From Sulfidibacterium sp964549335 (lineage in GTDB: Bacteria; Bacteroidota; Bacteroidia; Bacteroidales; F082), in NCBI GenBank assembly GCA_964549335.1, contig CAZJUQ010000047.1, positions 1-64,000 of the forward strand: DNA of 64,000 bases, given 5' to 3'. The first letter of the stretch is position 1, and each line of letters starts with the position of its first letter. The notes under the pieces are model-generated. The model worked only from the letters and a program-made list of their open reading frames with translations, did no database searches and was not told the DNA's origin. Of this stretch, positions 8,252 to 16,806 are shown piece by piece. A program made the position numbers and the translations under genes.

Positions 8252-8264
8252 GTAAATATTCACT
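8251..8264. promoter_or_regulatory. Palindrome-like operator copy 2, AGTAAATATTCACT
   Basis: Second copy of the 14-mer, one mismatch from a perfect palindrome, touching the upstream side of the -7 element. A protein bound here would contact the promoter directly. Confidence 0.5.
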
Positions 8265-8560
8265 AACGTGATATTTTTAGTAAAAATTTTTTTAAGATTA
8301 TTTATTTTTTTTAAAAAAATCAGGTTATAGCCAAGATAAACAAAAGATTTTGCAGGCGGGTTATTATACTGGTATTCCGATAATTAATTCAATATCTCTT
8401 TTAATACGGACTTTAAATATCCGTAACTATTTTGCATGAAAAAAATTTTTCATTCGAAAAATGCGGTAATTTTTTTACGGAAAAACGATAATAACAGAAA
8501 GAGCTTTTACCGGCAAAAAGGTTCAACCGGGGGGAATAACTGTAAATATCAACTTTTGCG

Positions 8561-8568
8561 TACCTTTG
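8561..8568 (+). promoter_or_regulatory. -7 element TACCTTTG for smpB
   Basis: Matches TAnnTTTG and ends only 8 nt before the smpB ATG, so the transcript would have almost no leader. It decides the start: codons upstream of 8577 would lie in or before the promoter. Confidence 0.65.
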
Positions 8569-8576
8569 CAGGCGAT

Positions 8577-9038
8577 ATGGCAAGCAAAACAACCAATAAA
8601 ATCAGGATACAAAACAAGAGGGCCAACAGGGAATATTTCTTGTTGGAAAAATATGTGGCGGGCATAGTCCTTACCGGCACCGAAATAAAATCGATACGCA
8701 ACGGAAAAGCAAATTTGTCGGATGCATACTGTGTATTTGAAAACGGTGAGCTTTTTGTGAGGGCCATGCACATTTCTGAATATAAATACGGCACATACAA
8801 TAACCACCTTGCCAAGCGCGACCGCAAATTGTTACTTACGGCGCGGGAGTTGAAAAAACTAAACACCAAAGTAAAAGAAAAGGGGTTTACGATAGTGCCA
8901 ACGGTATTATTCATAAACGATAAAGGACTTGCCAAGTTGGAAATAGCCCTTGCACGCGGCAAGCACTCGTACGACAAGCGTGAAGATTTAAAAAAAAGAG
9001 ATATAAAACGCGAAATAGACCGACATATGAAAAGGTAA
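8577..9038 (+). CDS. smpB: SsrA-binding protein SmpB
   Basis: 153 residues from the ATG at 8577. Binds tmRNA and delivers it to ribosomes stalled on broken messages. Recognised by the N-terminal NKRANREYFLLEKYVAGIVLTG segment, GTEIKSIR, and the basic tail (HSYDKREDLKKRDIKREIDRHMKR pattern) that inserts into the empty mRNA channel. The frame is open further upstream to 8436, but the length fits the family (about 150-155) only with this start, and the -7 promoter element lies just ahead of it. It converges on the phosphatase gene with 4 nt between stops. Confidence 0.96.
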   Translation: MASKTTNKIRIQNKRANREYFLLEKYVAGIVLTGTEIKSIRNGKANLSDAYCVFENGELFVRAMHISEYKYGTYNNHLAKRDRKLLLTARELKKLNTKVKEKGFTIVPTVLFINDKGLAKLEIALARGKHSYDKREDLKKRDIKREIDRHMKR

Positions 9039-9042
9039 CCCT

Positions 9043-9771
9043 TTACATTTTGTAAGTAACCTCATCTATCAGTGGTTGGGTTACATATTCCATACTGTTG
9101 ATTTCGAGTGCAAGCAAGTTACCGTATCCCGCTCTAACCATATAAACCCCGTTGTCGATGTCGATAAATTTATAACTTTTATTATTTATTGCGAGGTCAA
9201 TAAATTCGAGATTAACGGGAACATGACCGTGGATAATACGTCTGCCGGCTATTTTTTCGGGAACAATTTCGTAATCGCGTACCCAAAGCATGGAACGTTT
9301 ATCGGAAAAGGGGTCGTCAATATTAAAATTGAAACCGGCATGAACAACCACAAAATTTTCCAATTCCACATAATAATCGAGCCCGCGCATCCAGTTGATA
9401 TATTTTTCGTTGATTTCGGAAGGGCGAAAAGCATCGAAACTATCAAGTGTCTCTTTCCCTCCGAAAACTTCCCACTCTTTTTGTATTTTACTTTTGGTAT
9501 GAAGTCCGAAAAATGTTTTCTTGTTTTTGTCCTCTTCCCATGCTTTTATGCAATAGTCTTCGTGGTTTCCCATTAAAGTGGTAATATTGAACTCCCTTTT
9601 TTGCAAATCCATTATTATGTCGATAACCCTTTTACTGTCGGGACCCCTGTCGATATAATCGCCCAAAAAAATCAGTTTGTCGTTTTTATTGGGTTTGACA
9701 AGCTGGTCTAACAACACGGCAAAAGTTTCGGCACATCCGTGAATATCGGGTATTATCCAAGTTTTGGTCAT
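9043..9771 (-). CDS. PPP-family metallophosphoesterase (serine/threonine phosphatase-like)
   Basis: 242 residues with the PPP metal-binding signatures in order: PDIHG (8-12, with the Asp and His ligands), GDYIDRG (about 41-47) and GNHED (about 68-72), then later His residues (VVHAGF and IIHGHVPV). Such soluble enzymes are protein phosphatases or Ap4A hydrolases. The compact size resembles bacterial PrpA/ApaH-like phosphatases, and the substrate cannot be read from sequence. It lies 35 nt downstream of gpmA in the same direction and may be co-transcribed with it. Confidence 0.9.
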   Translation of the reverse strand: MTKTWIIPDIHGCAETFAVLLDQLVKPNKNDKLIFLGDYIDRGPDSKRVIDIIMDLQKREFNITTLMGNHEDYCIKAWEEDKNKKTFFGLHTKSKIQKEWEVFGGKETLDSFDAFRPSEINEKYINWMRGLDYYVELENFVVVHAGFNFNIDDPFSDKRSMLWVRDYEIVPEKIAGRRIIHGHVPVNLEFIDLAINNKSYKFIDIDNGVYMVRAGYGNLLALEINSMEYVTQPLIDEVTYKM

Positions 9772-9806
9772 AGAGTTAACGGTTTAATAAATGAAAAAGG
9801 TGGCGG

Positions 9807-10553
9807 TTATTTACCTTTTGCCTGATTAGCCACCTGTTCCATGAGTTTTTTCACCTCTTCGGGGTCGCCCAGAAAATAATCCTTCACAAAATTCATGTCA
9901 TCGTCAAATTCAAAAACATAAGGGATGCCCGTCGGGATGTTAAATTTCAATATTTCCTCTTTGCTCATATTTTTCAAATGCATAACGAGAGCACGCAAGC
10001 TGTTGCCGTGGGCGGCAACCAAAAGGTCGTTATTCTCTTTTAAAGCCGGTTTGATTTCGTTTTCCCAATAAGGCATCAAGCGTTCAATGACCTCTTTTAA
10101 CGATTCCGTCAAAGGGATTTCCTTTGCAGACAATCCGGCATATCTCGGGTCGAAACGCGGGTTGCGTTCATCGTCGGTTTCGAGTGGTTGCGGTGGCACG
10201 TCGAAACTGCGGCGCCAAAGCATAACCATATCATCACCGTATTTTTTAGCCGTTTCCACCTTGTTAAGACCTTGCAGCATACCGTAATGTTTTTCGTTAA
10301 GGCGCCAACTTTTGCGCTCTTCTATCCACATAAGGTTCATCTCTTCCAAAATGAGCCACAAAGTCTTTATGGCCCGCGAAAGATAAGAGGTAAAGGCAAG
10401 TTTAAAGTCGTATCCCTCTTCTTTTAAAATACGACCCGCTTTTTTTGCCTCTTCTATTCCCTGTTCCGACAAAGGAACGTCGGTCCAGCCGGTAAAACGG
10501 TTTTCTTTGTTCCAGACACTCTGCCCGTGACGGACTAATACCAATCGTTTCAT
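9807..10553 (-). CDS. gpmA: 2,3-bisphosphoglycerate-dependent phosphoglycerate mutase
   Basis: 248 residues. Interconverts 3- and 2-phosphoglycerate in glycolysis and gluconeogenesis through a phosphohistidine. The RHGQSVWNKENRFTGW start holds the catalytic His, a second conserved site is AAHGNSLRAL (near 180), and WRLNEKHYGMLQGLNK is typical of the dPGM family. Length matches the family. It is divergent from the polysaccharide deacetylase gene across a 54-nt gap containing that gene's promoter. The first gene of a likely two-gene unit with the downstream phosphatase. Confidence 0.96.
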   Translation of the reverse strand: MKRLVLVRHGQSVWNKENRFTGWTDVPLSEQGIEEAKKAGRILKEEGYDFKLAFTSYLSRAIKTLWLILEEMNLMWIEERKSWRLNEKHYGMLQGLNKVETAKKYGDDMVMLWRRSFDVPPQPLETDDERNPRFDPRYAGLSAKEIPLTESLKEVIERLMPYWENEIKPALKENNDLLVAAHGNSLRALVMHLKNMSKEEILKFNIPTGIPYVFEFDDDMNFVKDYFLGDPEEVKKLMEQVANQAKGK

Positions 10554-10568
10554 TTTTCTGTATTTTTA

Positions 10569-10601
10569 TTTGTCAAAATATTAATTTTCAACTTATATTT
10601 G
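10569..10601 (+). promoter_or_regulatory. Bacteroidota promoter, TTTG / 21 nt / TATATTTG
   Basis: The -33 TTTG is at 10569-10572 and the -7 TATATTTG at 10594-10601, with ideal 21-nt spacing. Transcription should begin within a few nt of the ATG at 10608, making the deacetylase message nearly leaderless. The TTG at 10599 lies inside the -7 element and is not a start. Confidence 0.75.
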
Positions 10602-10607
10602 CCTGCA

Positions 10608-11216
10608 ATGAAAGTACAAACCCCTTTTATAGCACGTCTTTTTTATCCCTCGCTATTGTGGAAAATAGACACCGCAAGCAAAGAGATTTTTCTCACTTTC
10701 GACGATGGTCCTCATCCCGAAATTACGCCAAAAGTATTGAATATTCTTAATCATTTCAATGCCAAAGCCTCTTTTTTTTGTGTTGGAGAAAATATTTTTA
10801 AATTTCCTGATGTTTTCAAGGAAATAGTACGCCAAAACCATGTAACGGGAAATCATACCTACAACCACCTGAACGGTTGGAAAACAGAAAACGGCGAATA
10901 TTTCGACAACATTGAAAAATGCGGCGAATTTCTAAATACAGGTTTATTCCGTCCGCCATACGGCAAAATCAAACCGTCGCAAATTTCTTATCTTAAACGG
11001 AAACACAAAATTGTTATGTGGTCAGTATTAAGCTATGATTTCAGTAATAAAATTTCAAAAGAAAGGTGTTTTGATATAGCCGTCAAAAATACCGTGAAAG
11101 GAAGCATAATTGTTTTTCACGACAGCGAAAAGGCAGCCCGTAACATGTTATACGTTTTGCCCAGGTTTTTGGAACACTTTTCGAATTTGGGATACAAATT
11201 CCCTGTTATCCTATAG
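10608..11216 (+). CDS. Polysaccharide deacetylase (NodB-homology) family protein
   Basis: 202 residues from the ATG at 10608. A single NodB domain begins with TFDDGPHPEITPKVL (about 25-40; the paired Asp residues are the catalytic base and metal ligand), followed by GNHTYNH (second metal-binding motif), FRPPYGK and a late FHDSEKA stretch with the catalytic His. These enzymes remove N-acetyl groups from peptidoglycan, chitin or other cell-wall sugars. No signal peptide is evident, so the site of action is unclear. The start follows from the promoter immediately upstream. Confidence 0.9.
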   Translation: MKVQTPFIARLFYPSLLWKIDTASKEIFLTFDDGPHPEITPKVLNILNHFNAKASFFCVGENIFKFPDVFKEIVRQNHVTGNHTYNHLNGWKTENGEYFDNIEKCGEFLNTGLFRPPYGKIKPSQISYLKRKHKIVMWSVLSYDFSNKISKERCFDIAVKNTVKGSIIVFHDSEKAARNMLYVLPRFLEHFSNLGYKFPVIL

Positions 11217-11262
11217 TTGTCCTTATTTATTTAAAAAACACAAAAAATATAAATTGAAAAAC

Positions 11263-11418
11263 ATGAAAAAATCAAATTTAAATTCCATTCTATTAATTAT
11301 CATTGTTGCATTGTTAATAATATGTGCTTACGGAATTTATTCACGTCCGACATTAGACGAAATTGACCAAAGAATAATGTATTGGGGACAACATTTTGGA
11401 CAGCACTTTTCTAACTAA
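11263..11418 (+). CDS. Small single-pass membrane protein, unrecognised
   Basis: 51 residues. MKKSNLNSILLIIIVALLIICAY forms one N-terminal hydrophobic helix, followed by a short polar tail (SRPTLDEIDQRIMYWGQHFGQ). It begins 46 nt after the deacetylase stop, with an A-rich stretch before the ATG. I do not recognise a family. The well-formed membrane helix and charged tail make it more than a chance frame, but it has no other support. Confidence 0.45.
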   Translation: MKKSNLNSILLIIIVALLIICAYGIYSRPTLDEIDQRIMYWGQHFGQHFSN

Positions 11419-12064
11419 ATTATTGATTAAATTAGAATAAAAATTGTGCCGGGCTTTTTAGCTTGTTTTCGGAATCTGAATTGTGTTGGAAATTTAGCAA
11501 GTTGAGAAATTCTCACTCAATCGGAATTGAAAAGGTTTTCAATATAAATCGCTGACCGAATTCACTCAAGCGCTAAAAAATAAAAAACGAAAATTAGCCG
11601 AATGAAACTAATTCTGAAAAAACAACGAAATGTCAAAAATGTGTATAAATAATTGCTAAATTAGTACTTAACCAAAGGTCGTTGCATTTTTGTTATGTCT
11701 GATTATCTTTAGGAAAATCCTTGCATACAAAAACGCAACTTTCCATACACACAACCGTTTCCAAAAATCTTAATTGAAAAATAGAATATCAAGGAAAAGG
11801 TTGGGCTTATTCTTGAAAAAGTATGCTGCTTTATTATTAACCCCATTTATACCCAAAAAAAGGGGGGGGGAGACTTTATTCAAAGCCGGTTGTGTTTTAA
11901 TTGATTTAAACCGGGGACCTACCATATTCAAACCGATATACCAAGGGGATTTGCCTTAAATACACATTCGTAAATTTTTCCGGTTCCGTCAAGCAAAGGG
12001 GGTAAAAAACGCCGTTTCCAAAATATTTATATTTTCGTAAACAAATTAATGTTAATTGATAACC
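11419..12064. other. Gene-poor gap with an A7G9 homopolymer tract
   Basis: 646 bases without a supported gene. It contains a short inverted repeat (TGAGAA at 11503-11508, TTCTCA at 11510-11515) and an A7 (11855-11861) plus G9 (11862-11870) run. A 61-codon open frame (11774-11959) spans the run but has only a TTG start and no recognisable domain. The region could be the decayed remains of a small gene. A weak promoter-like TATATTTT (12028-12035) precedes the acyl-CoA ligase. Confidence 0.5.
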
Positions 12065-13969
12065 ATGAAAACAATACCGCAATTATTCGAAGAGAGTGTT
12101 GATAAATATTCAGCGAACCCGTTAATATTGGAAAAAGAGAACGGTAAATATCGCCCCCAAACATATAAAGAGATAAAAGAGAGGGTTTATAATGTTGCGG
12201 CGGGGCTCATCAAGCTGGGTATAAAACAGGGCGACCGTGTAGTGCTTCTTGCCGAAGGACGCAGCGAATGGCTCATTGCCGAACTTGCCGTGTTATACAT
12301 CGGTGCTGCCGACGTGCCGCTATCGGTAAAACTCAACGAACCGTCGGAATTGCTTTTCAGAATACAACATTCCGAATCGAAATGGATTATCACCAGCGAC
12401 AGGCAAATCGACAAAATAAGAAATCTTAAAAAAGAGTTGAAAGATATATCGGCAACTGTAGTAATGGGCAATACCGGTCTTCAAAACGGGGAAGTTTTGT
12501 TCGACGACATCGAAAAAGAGGGTGCCGAAAATTTTGACAACTACAAAACCGAACTCGAAAAACGCCGGAAAGAAATAAAAGGTGACGATTTGGCAAATAT
12601 AAGCTACACCTCAGGCACTACCGCCGATCCAAAAGGAATTATGCTTACCCACAGAAACTACACGGCAAATACCGAACAGGCGGGAACCCTTGTTGATGTG
12701 AACGAAAATTTTTCAACACTTCTTATATTGCCCTGGGACCACTCGTTTGCACACACCGTAGGATTATATACCATTATTGCCAACGGGGCAAGCCTCTCGG
12801 TGGTGGAACTCGGGAAAACGGTTATGGAAACTCTGCGAAATATTCCAAAAAACATTAAAGAGACCAAACCCACTTTCCTTTTGAGTGTACCGGCACTTAC
12901 CAAAAATTTTAAAAAGAATATAGAAGCCGCCATAAAAGCAAAAGGTCCCAAAGTGGAAAAACTTTTTAATTCGGCACTGAAAACAGCTTACAAATACAAC
13001 GGAAACGGTTGGGACAAAGGTAAAGGGTGGCGAATAATGTTGAAACCGTTGGTGATGTTTTACGATAAAATTTTATTCTCGAAAATTCGTGAAAATTTCG
13101 GCGGCAGATTGGAATACTTTATCGGAGGAGGTGCTCTGCTCGACATAGAACTTCAACGCTTTTTTTATGCCATTGGAATACCCGTATATCAAGGATACGG
13201 CCTTTCGGAAGCAGCTCCCGTCATTTCGTCGAATGCACCCGACAAACATAAACTTGGCTCCTCGGGATTTTTGGTAAAACCTTTGGACCTGAAAATTTGC
13301 GACGACAACGGCAACCAATTGCCGGCAGGAAAAAAGGGCGAAATAGTTGTAAAGGGCGAAAACGTAATGAAAGGATATTGGAAAAATGAAAAAGCCACTG
13401 CCGAAACCTTAAAAAACGGATGGCTATTTACAGGAGATATGGGATATATGGATAACGACGGCTTTTTATATGTTCTCGGCAGATTCAAAAGCCTTTTGAT
13501 AGGTAACGACGGCGAAAAATACAGCCCGGAAGGTATTGAAGAGTCTCTTGTGGATAACTCACCTTTTATTGAACAAACAATGCTTTACAACAACCAAAAC
13601 CCATATACCGTAGGATTTGTTGTTCCTAACAAACAGGCAATTACGGCATGGCTTAAAGAAAACGGATTATCACCTTCGACACACGAAGCAAAAGAAAAAG
13701 CACTAATGAAAATAAAAGAGGAAATAGACCAATATTTTCAGGGCGGAAAATTTCAAAATATGTTTCCTCAACGCTGGTTGCCTGCCGCCGTTGCCGTTTT
13801 GGAAGAAGGTTTTACCGAAGAAAACCGCATGATTAACTCGACCATGAAAATGGTAAGAGACAGAGTTGTCGAACATTATAAAGAACGACTCGATTATCTA
13901 TACACTCCCGAAGCAAAAAATATTGTTAACAGCATGAATCTTGAAGCAATGACAAAACTGCTTGAATAA
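12065..13969 (+). CDS. AMP-dependent synthetase, long-chain acyl-CoA ligase type
   Basis: 634 residues from the ATG at 12065. Activates a carboxylic acid, probably a long-chain fatty acid, to acyl-AMP and then acyl-CoA. The adenylate-forming motif ISYTSGTTADPKGIMLTH is near residue 180, YQGYGLSEAAPV near 375 and a TGDMGYMDNDGFLYVLGR block near 455 followed by the C-terminal lysine domain. An in-frame TTG at 12056 is a less likely start. It stands alone on the plus strand with no co-directional close neighbour. A second ligase of the same superfamily lies at 24804-26585; substrate differences cannot be read. Confidence 0.9.
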   Translation: MKTIPQLFEESVDKYSANPLILEKENGKYRPQTYKEIKERVYNVAAGLIKLGIKQGDRVVLLAEGRSEWLIAELAVLYIGAADVPLSVKLNEPSELLFRIQHSESKWIITSDRQIDKIRNLKKELKDISATVVMGNTGLQNGEVLFDDIEKEGAENFDNYKTELEKRRKEIKGDDLANISYTSGTTADPKGIMLTHRNYTANTEQAGTLVDVNENFSTLLILPWDHSFAHTVGLYTIIANGASLSVVELGKTVMETLRNIPKNIKETKPTFLLSVPALTKNFKKNIEAAIKAKGPKVEKLFNSALKTAYKYNGNGWDKGKGWRIMLKPLVMFYDKILFSKIRENFGGRLEYFIGGGALLDIELQRFFYAIGIPVYQGYGLSEAAPVISSNAPDKHKLGSSGFLVKPLDLKICDDNGNQLPAGKKGEIVVKGENVMKGYWKNEKATAETLKNGWLFTGDMGYMDNDGFLYVLGRFKSLLIGNDGEKYSPEGIEESLVDNSPFIEQTMLYNNQNPYTVGFVVPNKQAITAWLKENGLSPSTHEAKEKALMKIKEEIDQYFQGGKFQNMFPQRWLPAAVAVLEEGFTEENRMINSTMKMVRDRVVEHYKERLDYLYTPEAKNIVNSMNLEAMTKLLE

Positions 13970-14019
13970 TTTTAACTAACGGAAACTGAGATGGATACCT
14001 GTTAATTTTATCATAACTC

Positions 14020-14049
14020 TTGCATTGTAATTTATTTTTTGTATTTTTG
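14020..14049 (+). promoter_or_regulatory. Bacteroidota promoter, TTG / 19 nt / TATTTTTG
   Basis: TTG at 14020-14022 and TATTTTTG at 14042-14049, 19 nt apart, giving a leader of roughly 30 nt for the secreted protein at 14084. Confidence 0.55.
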
Positions 14050-14083
14050 AACTATCAATTGTATAACAAAAAGCATAATTATT

Positions 14084-16087
14084 ATGAGGAAATTATTACT
14101 TTTAGTAATGTTAACGGGCTTTGGTATAGCAACTTTTGCCCAAAAGTCGTATCAATTCCGTATTGATACCAAAGAGATGAAAGCACTTGACAGAACATTA
14201 ACTTCGGTTGAGCCGTTAAGTGCAGTACCTTTAACAAAATCCGATAAGCAAGCAAAAAGAATCACCCCTCCTGCCGACAGGGATGTTAACATTGTATCGA
14301 TAATTAGCATCGGTACCTCCGCAAATGCTTACGGATATTACGGAAACCAACGTTCGTACGTTTGGGTGGAATCCCCAATAAATGCGGTTAGTAACTTTCA
14401 CCGTATGGGTGGGGCTCTCGACCCGGGTGGATATTCGGGCGACTACGGCTACGATATTTCCACCGACGGCGGACAAAACTTTACAAACGAGATAGAGGTT
14501 TACAAAGCCACCAACAATGCGGGAGGAACTTACTATCTCGATGCAGCACGTTATCCCGACCATGCCATTTACAATCCCGACGGAAACACCGACCCTGCAA
14601 ATGCCTATATCGTATTTTTCGGTCCTAACCTCGACGGATCGAACGGCGGAACTTGGGGCGGATACTCGTATGGAGTTGCCAGTATCGGCGACACATCATA
14701 CCATACAAAAAATCTCCTTTCGTCGCACGACGATTTCTACCACTTAATCCCCTCGGCTTACGACTTAACATCTCAAGGTTTATCCATGGTTGTTGATATC
14801 AACTATGATATTGCCAATTCCACTTACCTCGACCAACTAAACCTTATTAGAGGTTACTGGGATGACAATGTAAAAGATTTTGTCTATACCGAGGAGTTGA
14901 TGGATGCCGAAATGCCGGGAAGCGGCGGTACTGCCGACGAAAAAGTTGCTTTTAGCCCCGACGGACAAACTGGTTATATCTGTGTTCTCGGCGATAACGA
15001 TATGGCTGAACAACCCGGCGGATTTAAAGGTTATTATCCTATTTACTGGAAATCGACCGATGCAGGACAAACCTGGGACGGACCCTATTTTATCCAGCTT
15101 GACGGACCCAACGGTATCGGAGGCATTGTTTATCACCACCTTACCGATGAACAAATTGAAAATCTTTTTGAACCGCCGATTCCTGCCCGCGAAGACATCA
15201 ACTACACCACAGCTTTCGATTTTGACATCGCCGTTGACAACAACGGAAACATGCATATTGCCGTTGTTATTGGCCCTACCGGAAGCAACGAATACAGTAT
15301 CATTACTGCTAAATATTACATAGCAGCCGTTGACATATTTACAAACGACGGTGGTACAACATGGTTTGCCGAAGAGATGGGTAGAATTGAAAACTTCCGT
15401 GGCTCTTTCGGTGATATAAGTTGTGATAACAGAATTCAAATTACCGCTTCGCAAGATTATAGCAAATTCTTTATCTCATGGTTGGATACCGACATCGAAG
15501 ATGCCGAAGAAAACAACCAACCTAATATTTTTATACGCGGTTTTGATCCTACAACTTACATGAAAACACAAGGCGATGCAAGCGGTACTGACGGTCCTAC
15601 CAACGTTACACTCTTCTCCGAAGGAATGTGGCAGGCTTACTTCTTTGCAGCACCGAAAGTTTGTTTCGAAAGCGACAAAGGAACTTACAATATTCCTTTT
15701 GTTTACGAAGACATGGATCCCAACGATCCGATTCAACCGGTTCAATTCAAATATATCCAGGATTTCACATTTACCGATGCCGACTTTGTAATTCAAGCAA
15801 TAAAAAAACATGAAACAGATGCACGTACAAATGCAACCGTTTCACAGAATTTCCCCAACCCGTTTAACGGAACAACATATTTTACACTTTCGTTAGAAAA
15901 AGGAAACAACGTAAGCCTTGTGATTTCCACATTGACGGGACAACAGGTATCGACAAAAGATTACGGATATTTGACTTCCGGCTTGCACAATCTTTCCATT
16001 AGCAGTAACAACTTGCCGGCTGGTGTTTATTTCTACACCGTTAACATAGGCAACCAAAAAGTTACACGTAAAATGATTGTGGAATAG
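14084..16087 (+). CDS. Secreted T9SS protein with Asp-box (BNR-like) repeats
   Basis: 667 residues. The signal peptide (MRKLLLLVMLTGFGIATFAQ) directs export and the last ~80 residues form a type A T9SS sorting domain (NFPNPFNGTTYF, then LPAGVYFYTVNIGNQKVTRKM). Between them are several Asp-box-like repeats: STDGGQNF near 128, STDAGQTW near 325 and TNDGGTTW near 425, as found on sialidase-type beta-propellers. Without the catalytic arginine triad being evident I do not call it a sialidase. It is likely displayed on or released from the cell surface. A strong terminator follows at 16111-16140. The role is unknown. Confidence 0.85.
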   Translation: MRKLLLLVMLTGFGIATFAQKSYQFRIDTKEMKALDRTLTSVEPLSAVPLTKSDKQAKRITPPADRDVNIVSIISIGTSANAYGYYGNQRSYVWVESPINAVSNFHRMGGALDPGGYSGDYGYDISTDGGQNFTNEIEVYKATNNAGGTYYLDAARYPDHAIYNPDGNTDPANAYIVFFGPNLDGSNGGTWGGYSYGVASIGDTSYHTKNLLSSHDDFYHLIPSAYDLTSQGLSMVVDINYDIANSTYLDQLNLIRGYWDDNVKDFVYTEELMDAEMPGSGGTADEKVAFSPDGQTGYICVLGDNDMAEQPGGFKGYYPIYWKSTDAGQTWDGPYFIQLDGPNGIGGIVYHHLTDEQIENLFEPPIPAREDINYTTAFDFDIAVDNNGNMHIAVVIGPTGSNEYSIITAKYYIAAVDIFTNDGGTTWFAEEMGRIENFRGSFGDISCDNRIQITASQDYSKFFISWLDTDIEDAEENNQPNIFIRGFDPTTYMKTQGDASGTDGPTNVTLFSEGMWQAYFFAAPKVCFESDKGTYNIPFVYEDMDPNDPIQPVQFKYIQDFTFTDADFVIQAIKKHETDARTNATVSQNFPNPFNGTTYFTLSLEKGNNVSLVISTLTGQQVSTKDYGYLTSGLHNLSISSNNLPAGVYFYTVNIGNQKVTRKMIVE

Positions 16088-16110
16088 CATTTTCATTGCC
16101 GACACATTTA

Positions 16111-16140
16111 AAAAACCGTACTCGGGAGAGTACGGTTTTT
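16111..16140 (+). terminator. Rho-independent terminator
   Basis: A 13-bp perfect stem (AAAAACCGTACTC with GAGTACGGTTTTT) around a GGGA loop, followed by more T residues. It ends the T9SS protein transcript 24 nt after the stop. Confidence 0.9.
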
Positions 16141-16238
16141 TTATTCGACAAAATTTCCTCACAATAAAACATGTGTCCGGTAGTTTTTAATTGGCAAGGT
16201 TATTGTAATTTTACACCCGAAACAAAAAATTTTTTACC

Positions 16239-16802
16239 ATGAAAAATATTAAATTATTACCTGTTCTGTTTTTGGGAATTTTGATGATTTCCGCCAACAA
16301 TATCAAGGCACAAAAATATGCTTATGTGGATACCGAATACATTTTGAGTAACATTCCGGAGTATAACGATGCACAAGACGAGTTGGACGCACTTTCGAAA
16401 AAATGGCAAAAGGAGATTGAAGCCAAACACAAAGAGCTGAAAGAGATGTATAAAAAATATCAAGCCGAATCGGTTTTGCTGCCTGCCGATGTAAAGAAAA
16501 AGAGGGAAAACGAAATAATAGCCAAAGAAAAAGAGGAAAAAGAGTTACAAAAAAAGTATTTCGGTCCCGATGGCGAACTCTTCAAAAAACGCCAGGAATT
16601 GGTACAACCCATTCAGGAAAAAATTTTCAATGCCATTGAAACCGTGGCAACCACAAGAAACATAGGAATGGTATTCGACAAAGCCGGCGGTCCGATACTT
16701 TTGTACGGCGACCCGAAATATGATATCAGCGACGATGTCCTCGACGAGGTGGGCAACGTTATGCAAACAGTAAAACGTGACCAGCGCCAGCGAAACAAAT
16801 GA
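16239..16802 (+). CDS. OmpH/Skp-family periplasmic chaperone
   Basis: 187 residues. Signal peptide (ending NNIKAQ) followed by YAYVDTEYILSNIPEY, the conserved Skp/OmpH opening, then a long Lys/Glu-rich alpha-helical coiled coil (about 45-135) and a C-terminal segment with IGMVFDKAGGPILLYGDP. Skp proteins hold unfolded outer-membrane proteins in the periplasm; the trimeric tentacle architecture fits the coiled coil. Bacteroidota often carry several paralogues. It converges on mfd with a 4-nt gap between stops. Confidence 0.92.
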   Translation: MKNIKLLPVLFLGILMISANNIKAQKYAYVDTEYILSNIPEYNDAQDELDALSKKWQKEIEAKHKELKEMYKKYQAESVLLPADVKKKRENEIIAKEKEEKELQKKYFGPDGELFKKRQELVQPIQEKIFNAIETVATTRNIGMVFDKAGGPILLYGDPKYDISDDVLDEVGNVMQTVKRDQRQRNK

Positions 16803-16806
16803 TAGT

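Larger units (their letters stand above)
8185..8576. other. Intergenic region between the divergent inositol-lipid operon and smpB
   Basis: A 392-base A+T-rich gap with no supported gene. It holds the operon promoter with two palindrome-like sites (8215-8264) and the smpB promoter (8561-8568). The open frame running upstream of smpB from 8436 is unlikely to be translated because the smpB promoter lies inside it. A short inverted repeat (ACGGA at 8406-8410, TCCGT at 8420-8424) is the only other structure I noticed. Confidence 0.7.

Noticed and set aside
8436..8576. Upstream extension of the smpB frame to an ATG at 8436
   Set aside because: It would make SmpB about 200 residues, 47 longer than the family, and the -7 promoter element lies inside it.
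11774..11959. A 61-codon open frame as a gene
   Set aside because: It starts only at TTG, has low-complexity composition around the A7G9 run and no recognisable domain.
12028..12035. TATATTTT as a promoter -7 element for the acyl-CoA ligase
   Set aside because: It lacks the final G of TAnnTTTG and no -33 element is at the right distance.
14084..16087. Calling the Asp-box protein a sialidase
   Set aside because: Asp-boxes occur in many beta-propellers and I could not see the arginine triad and catalytic residues of a sialidase.
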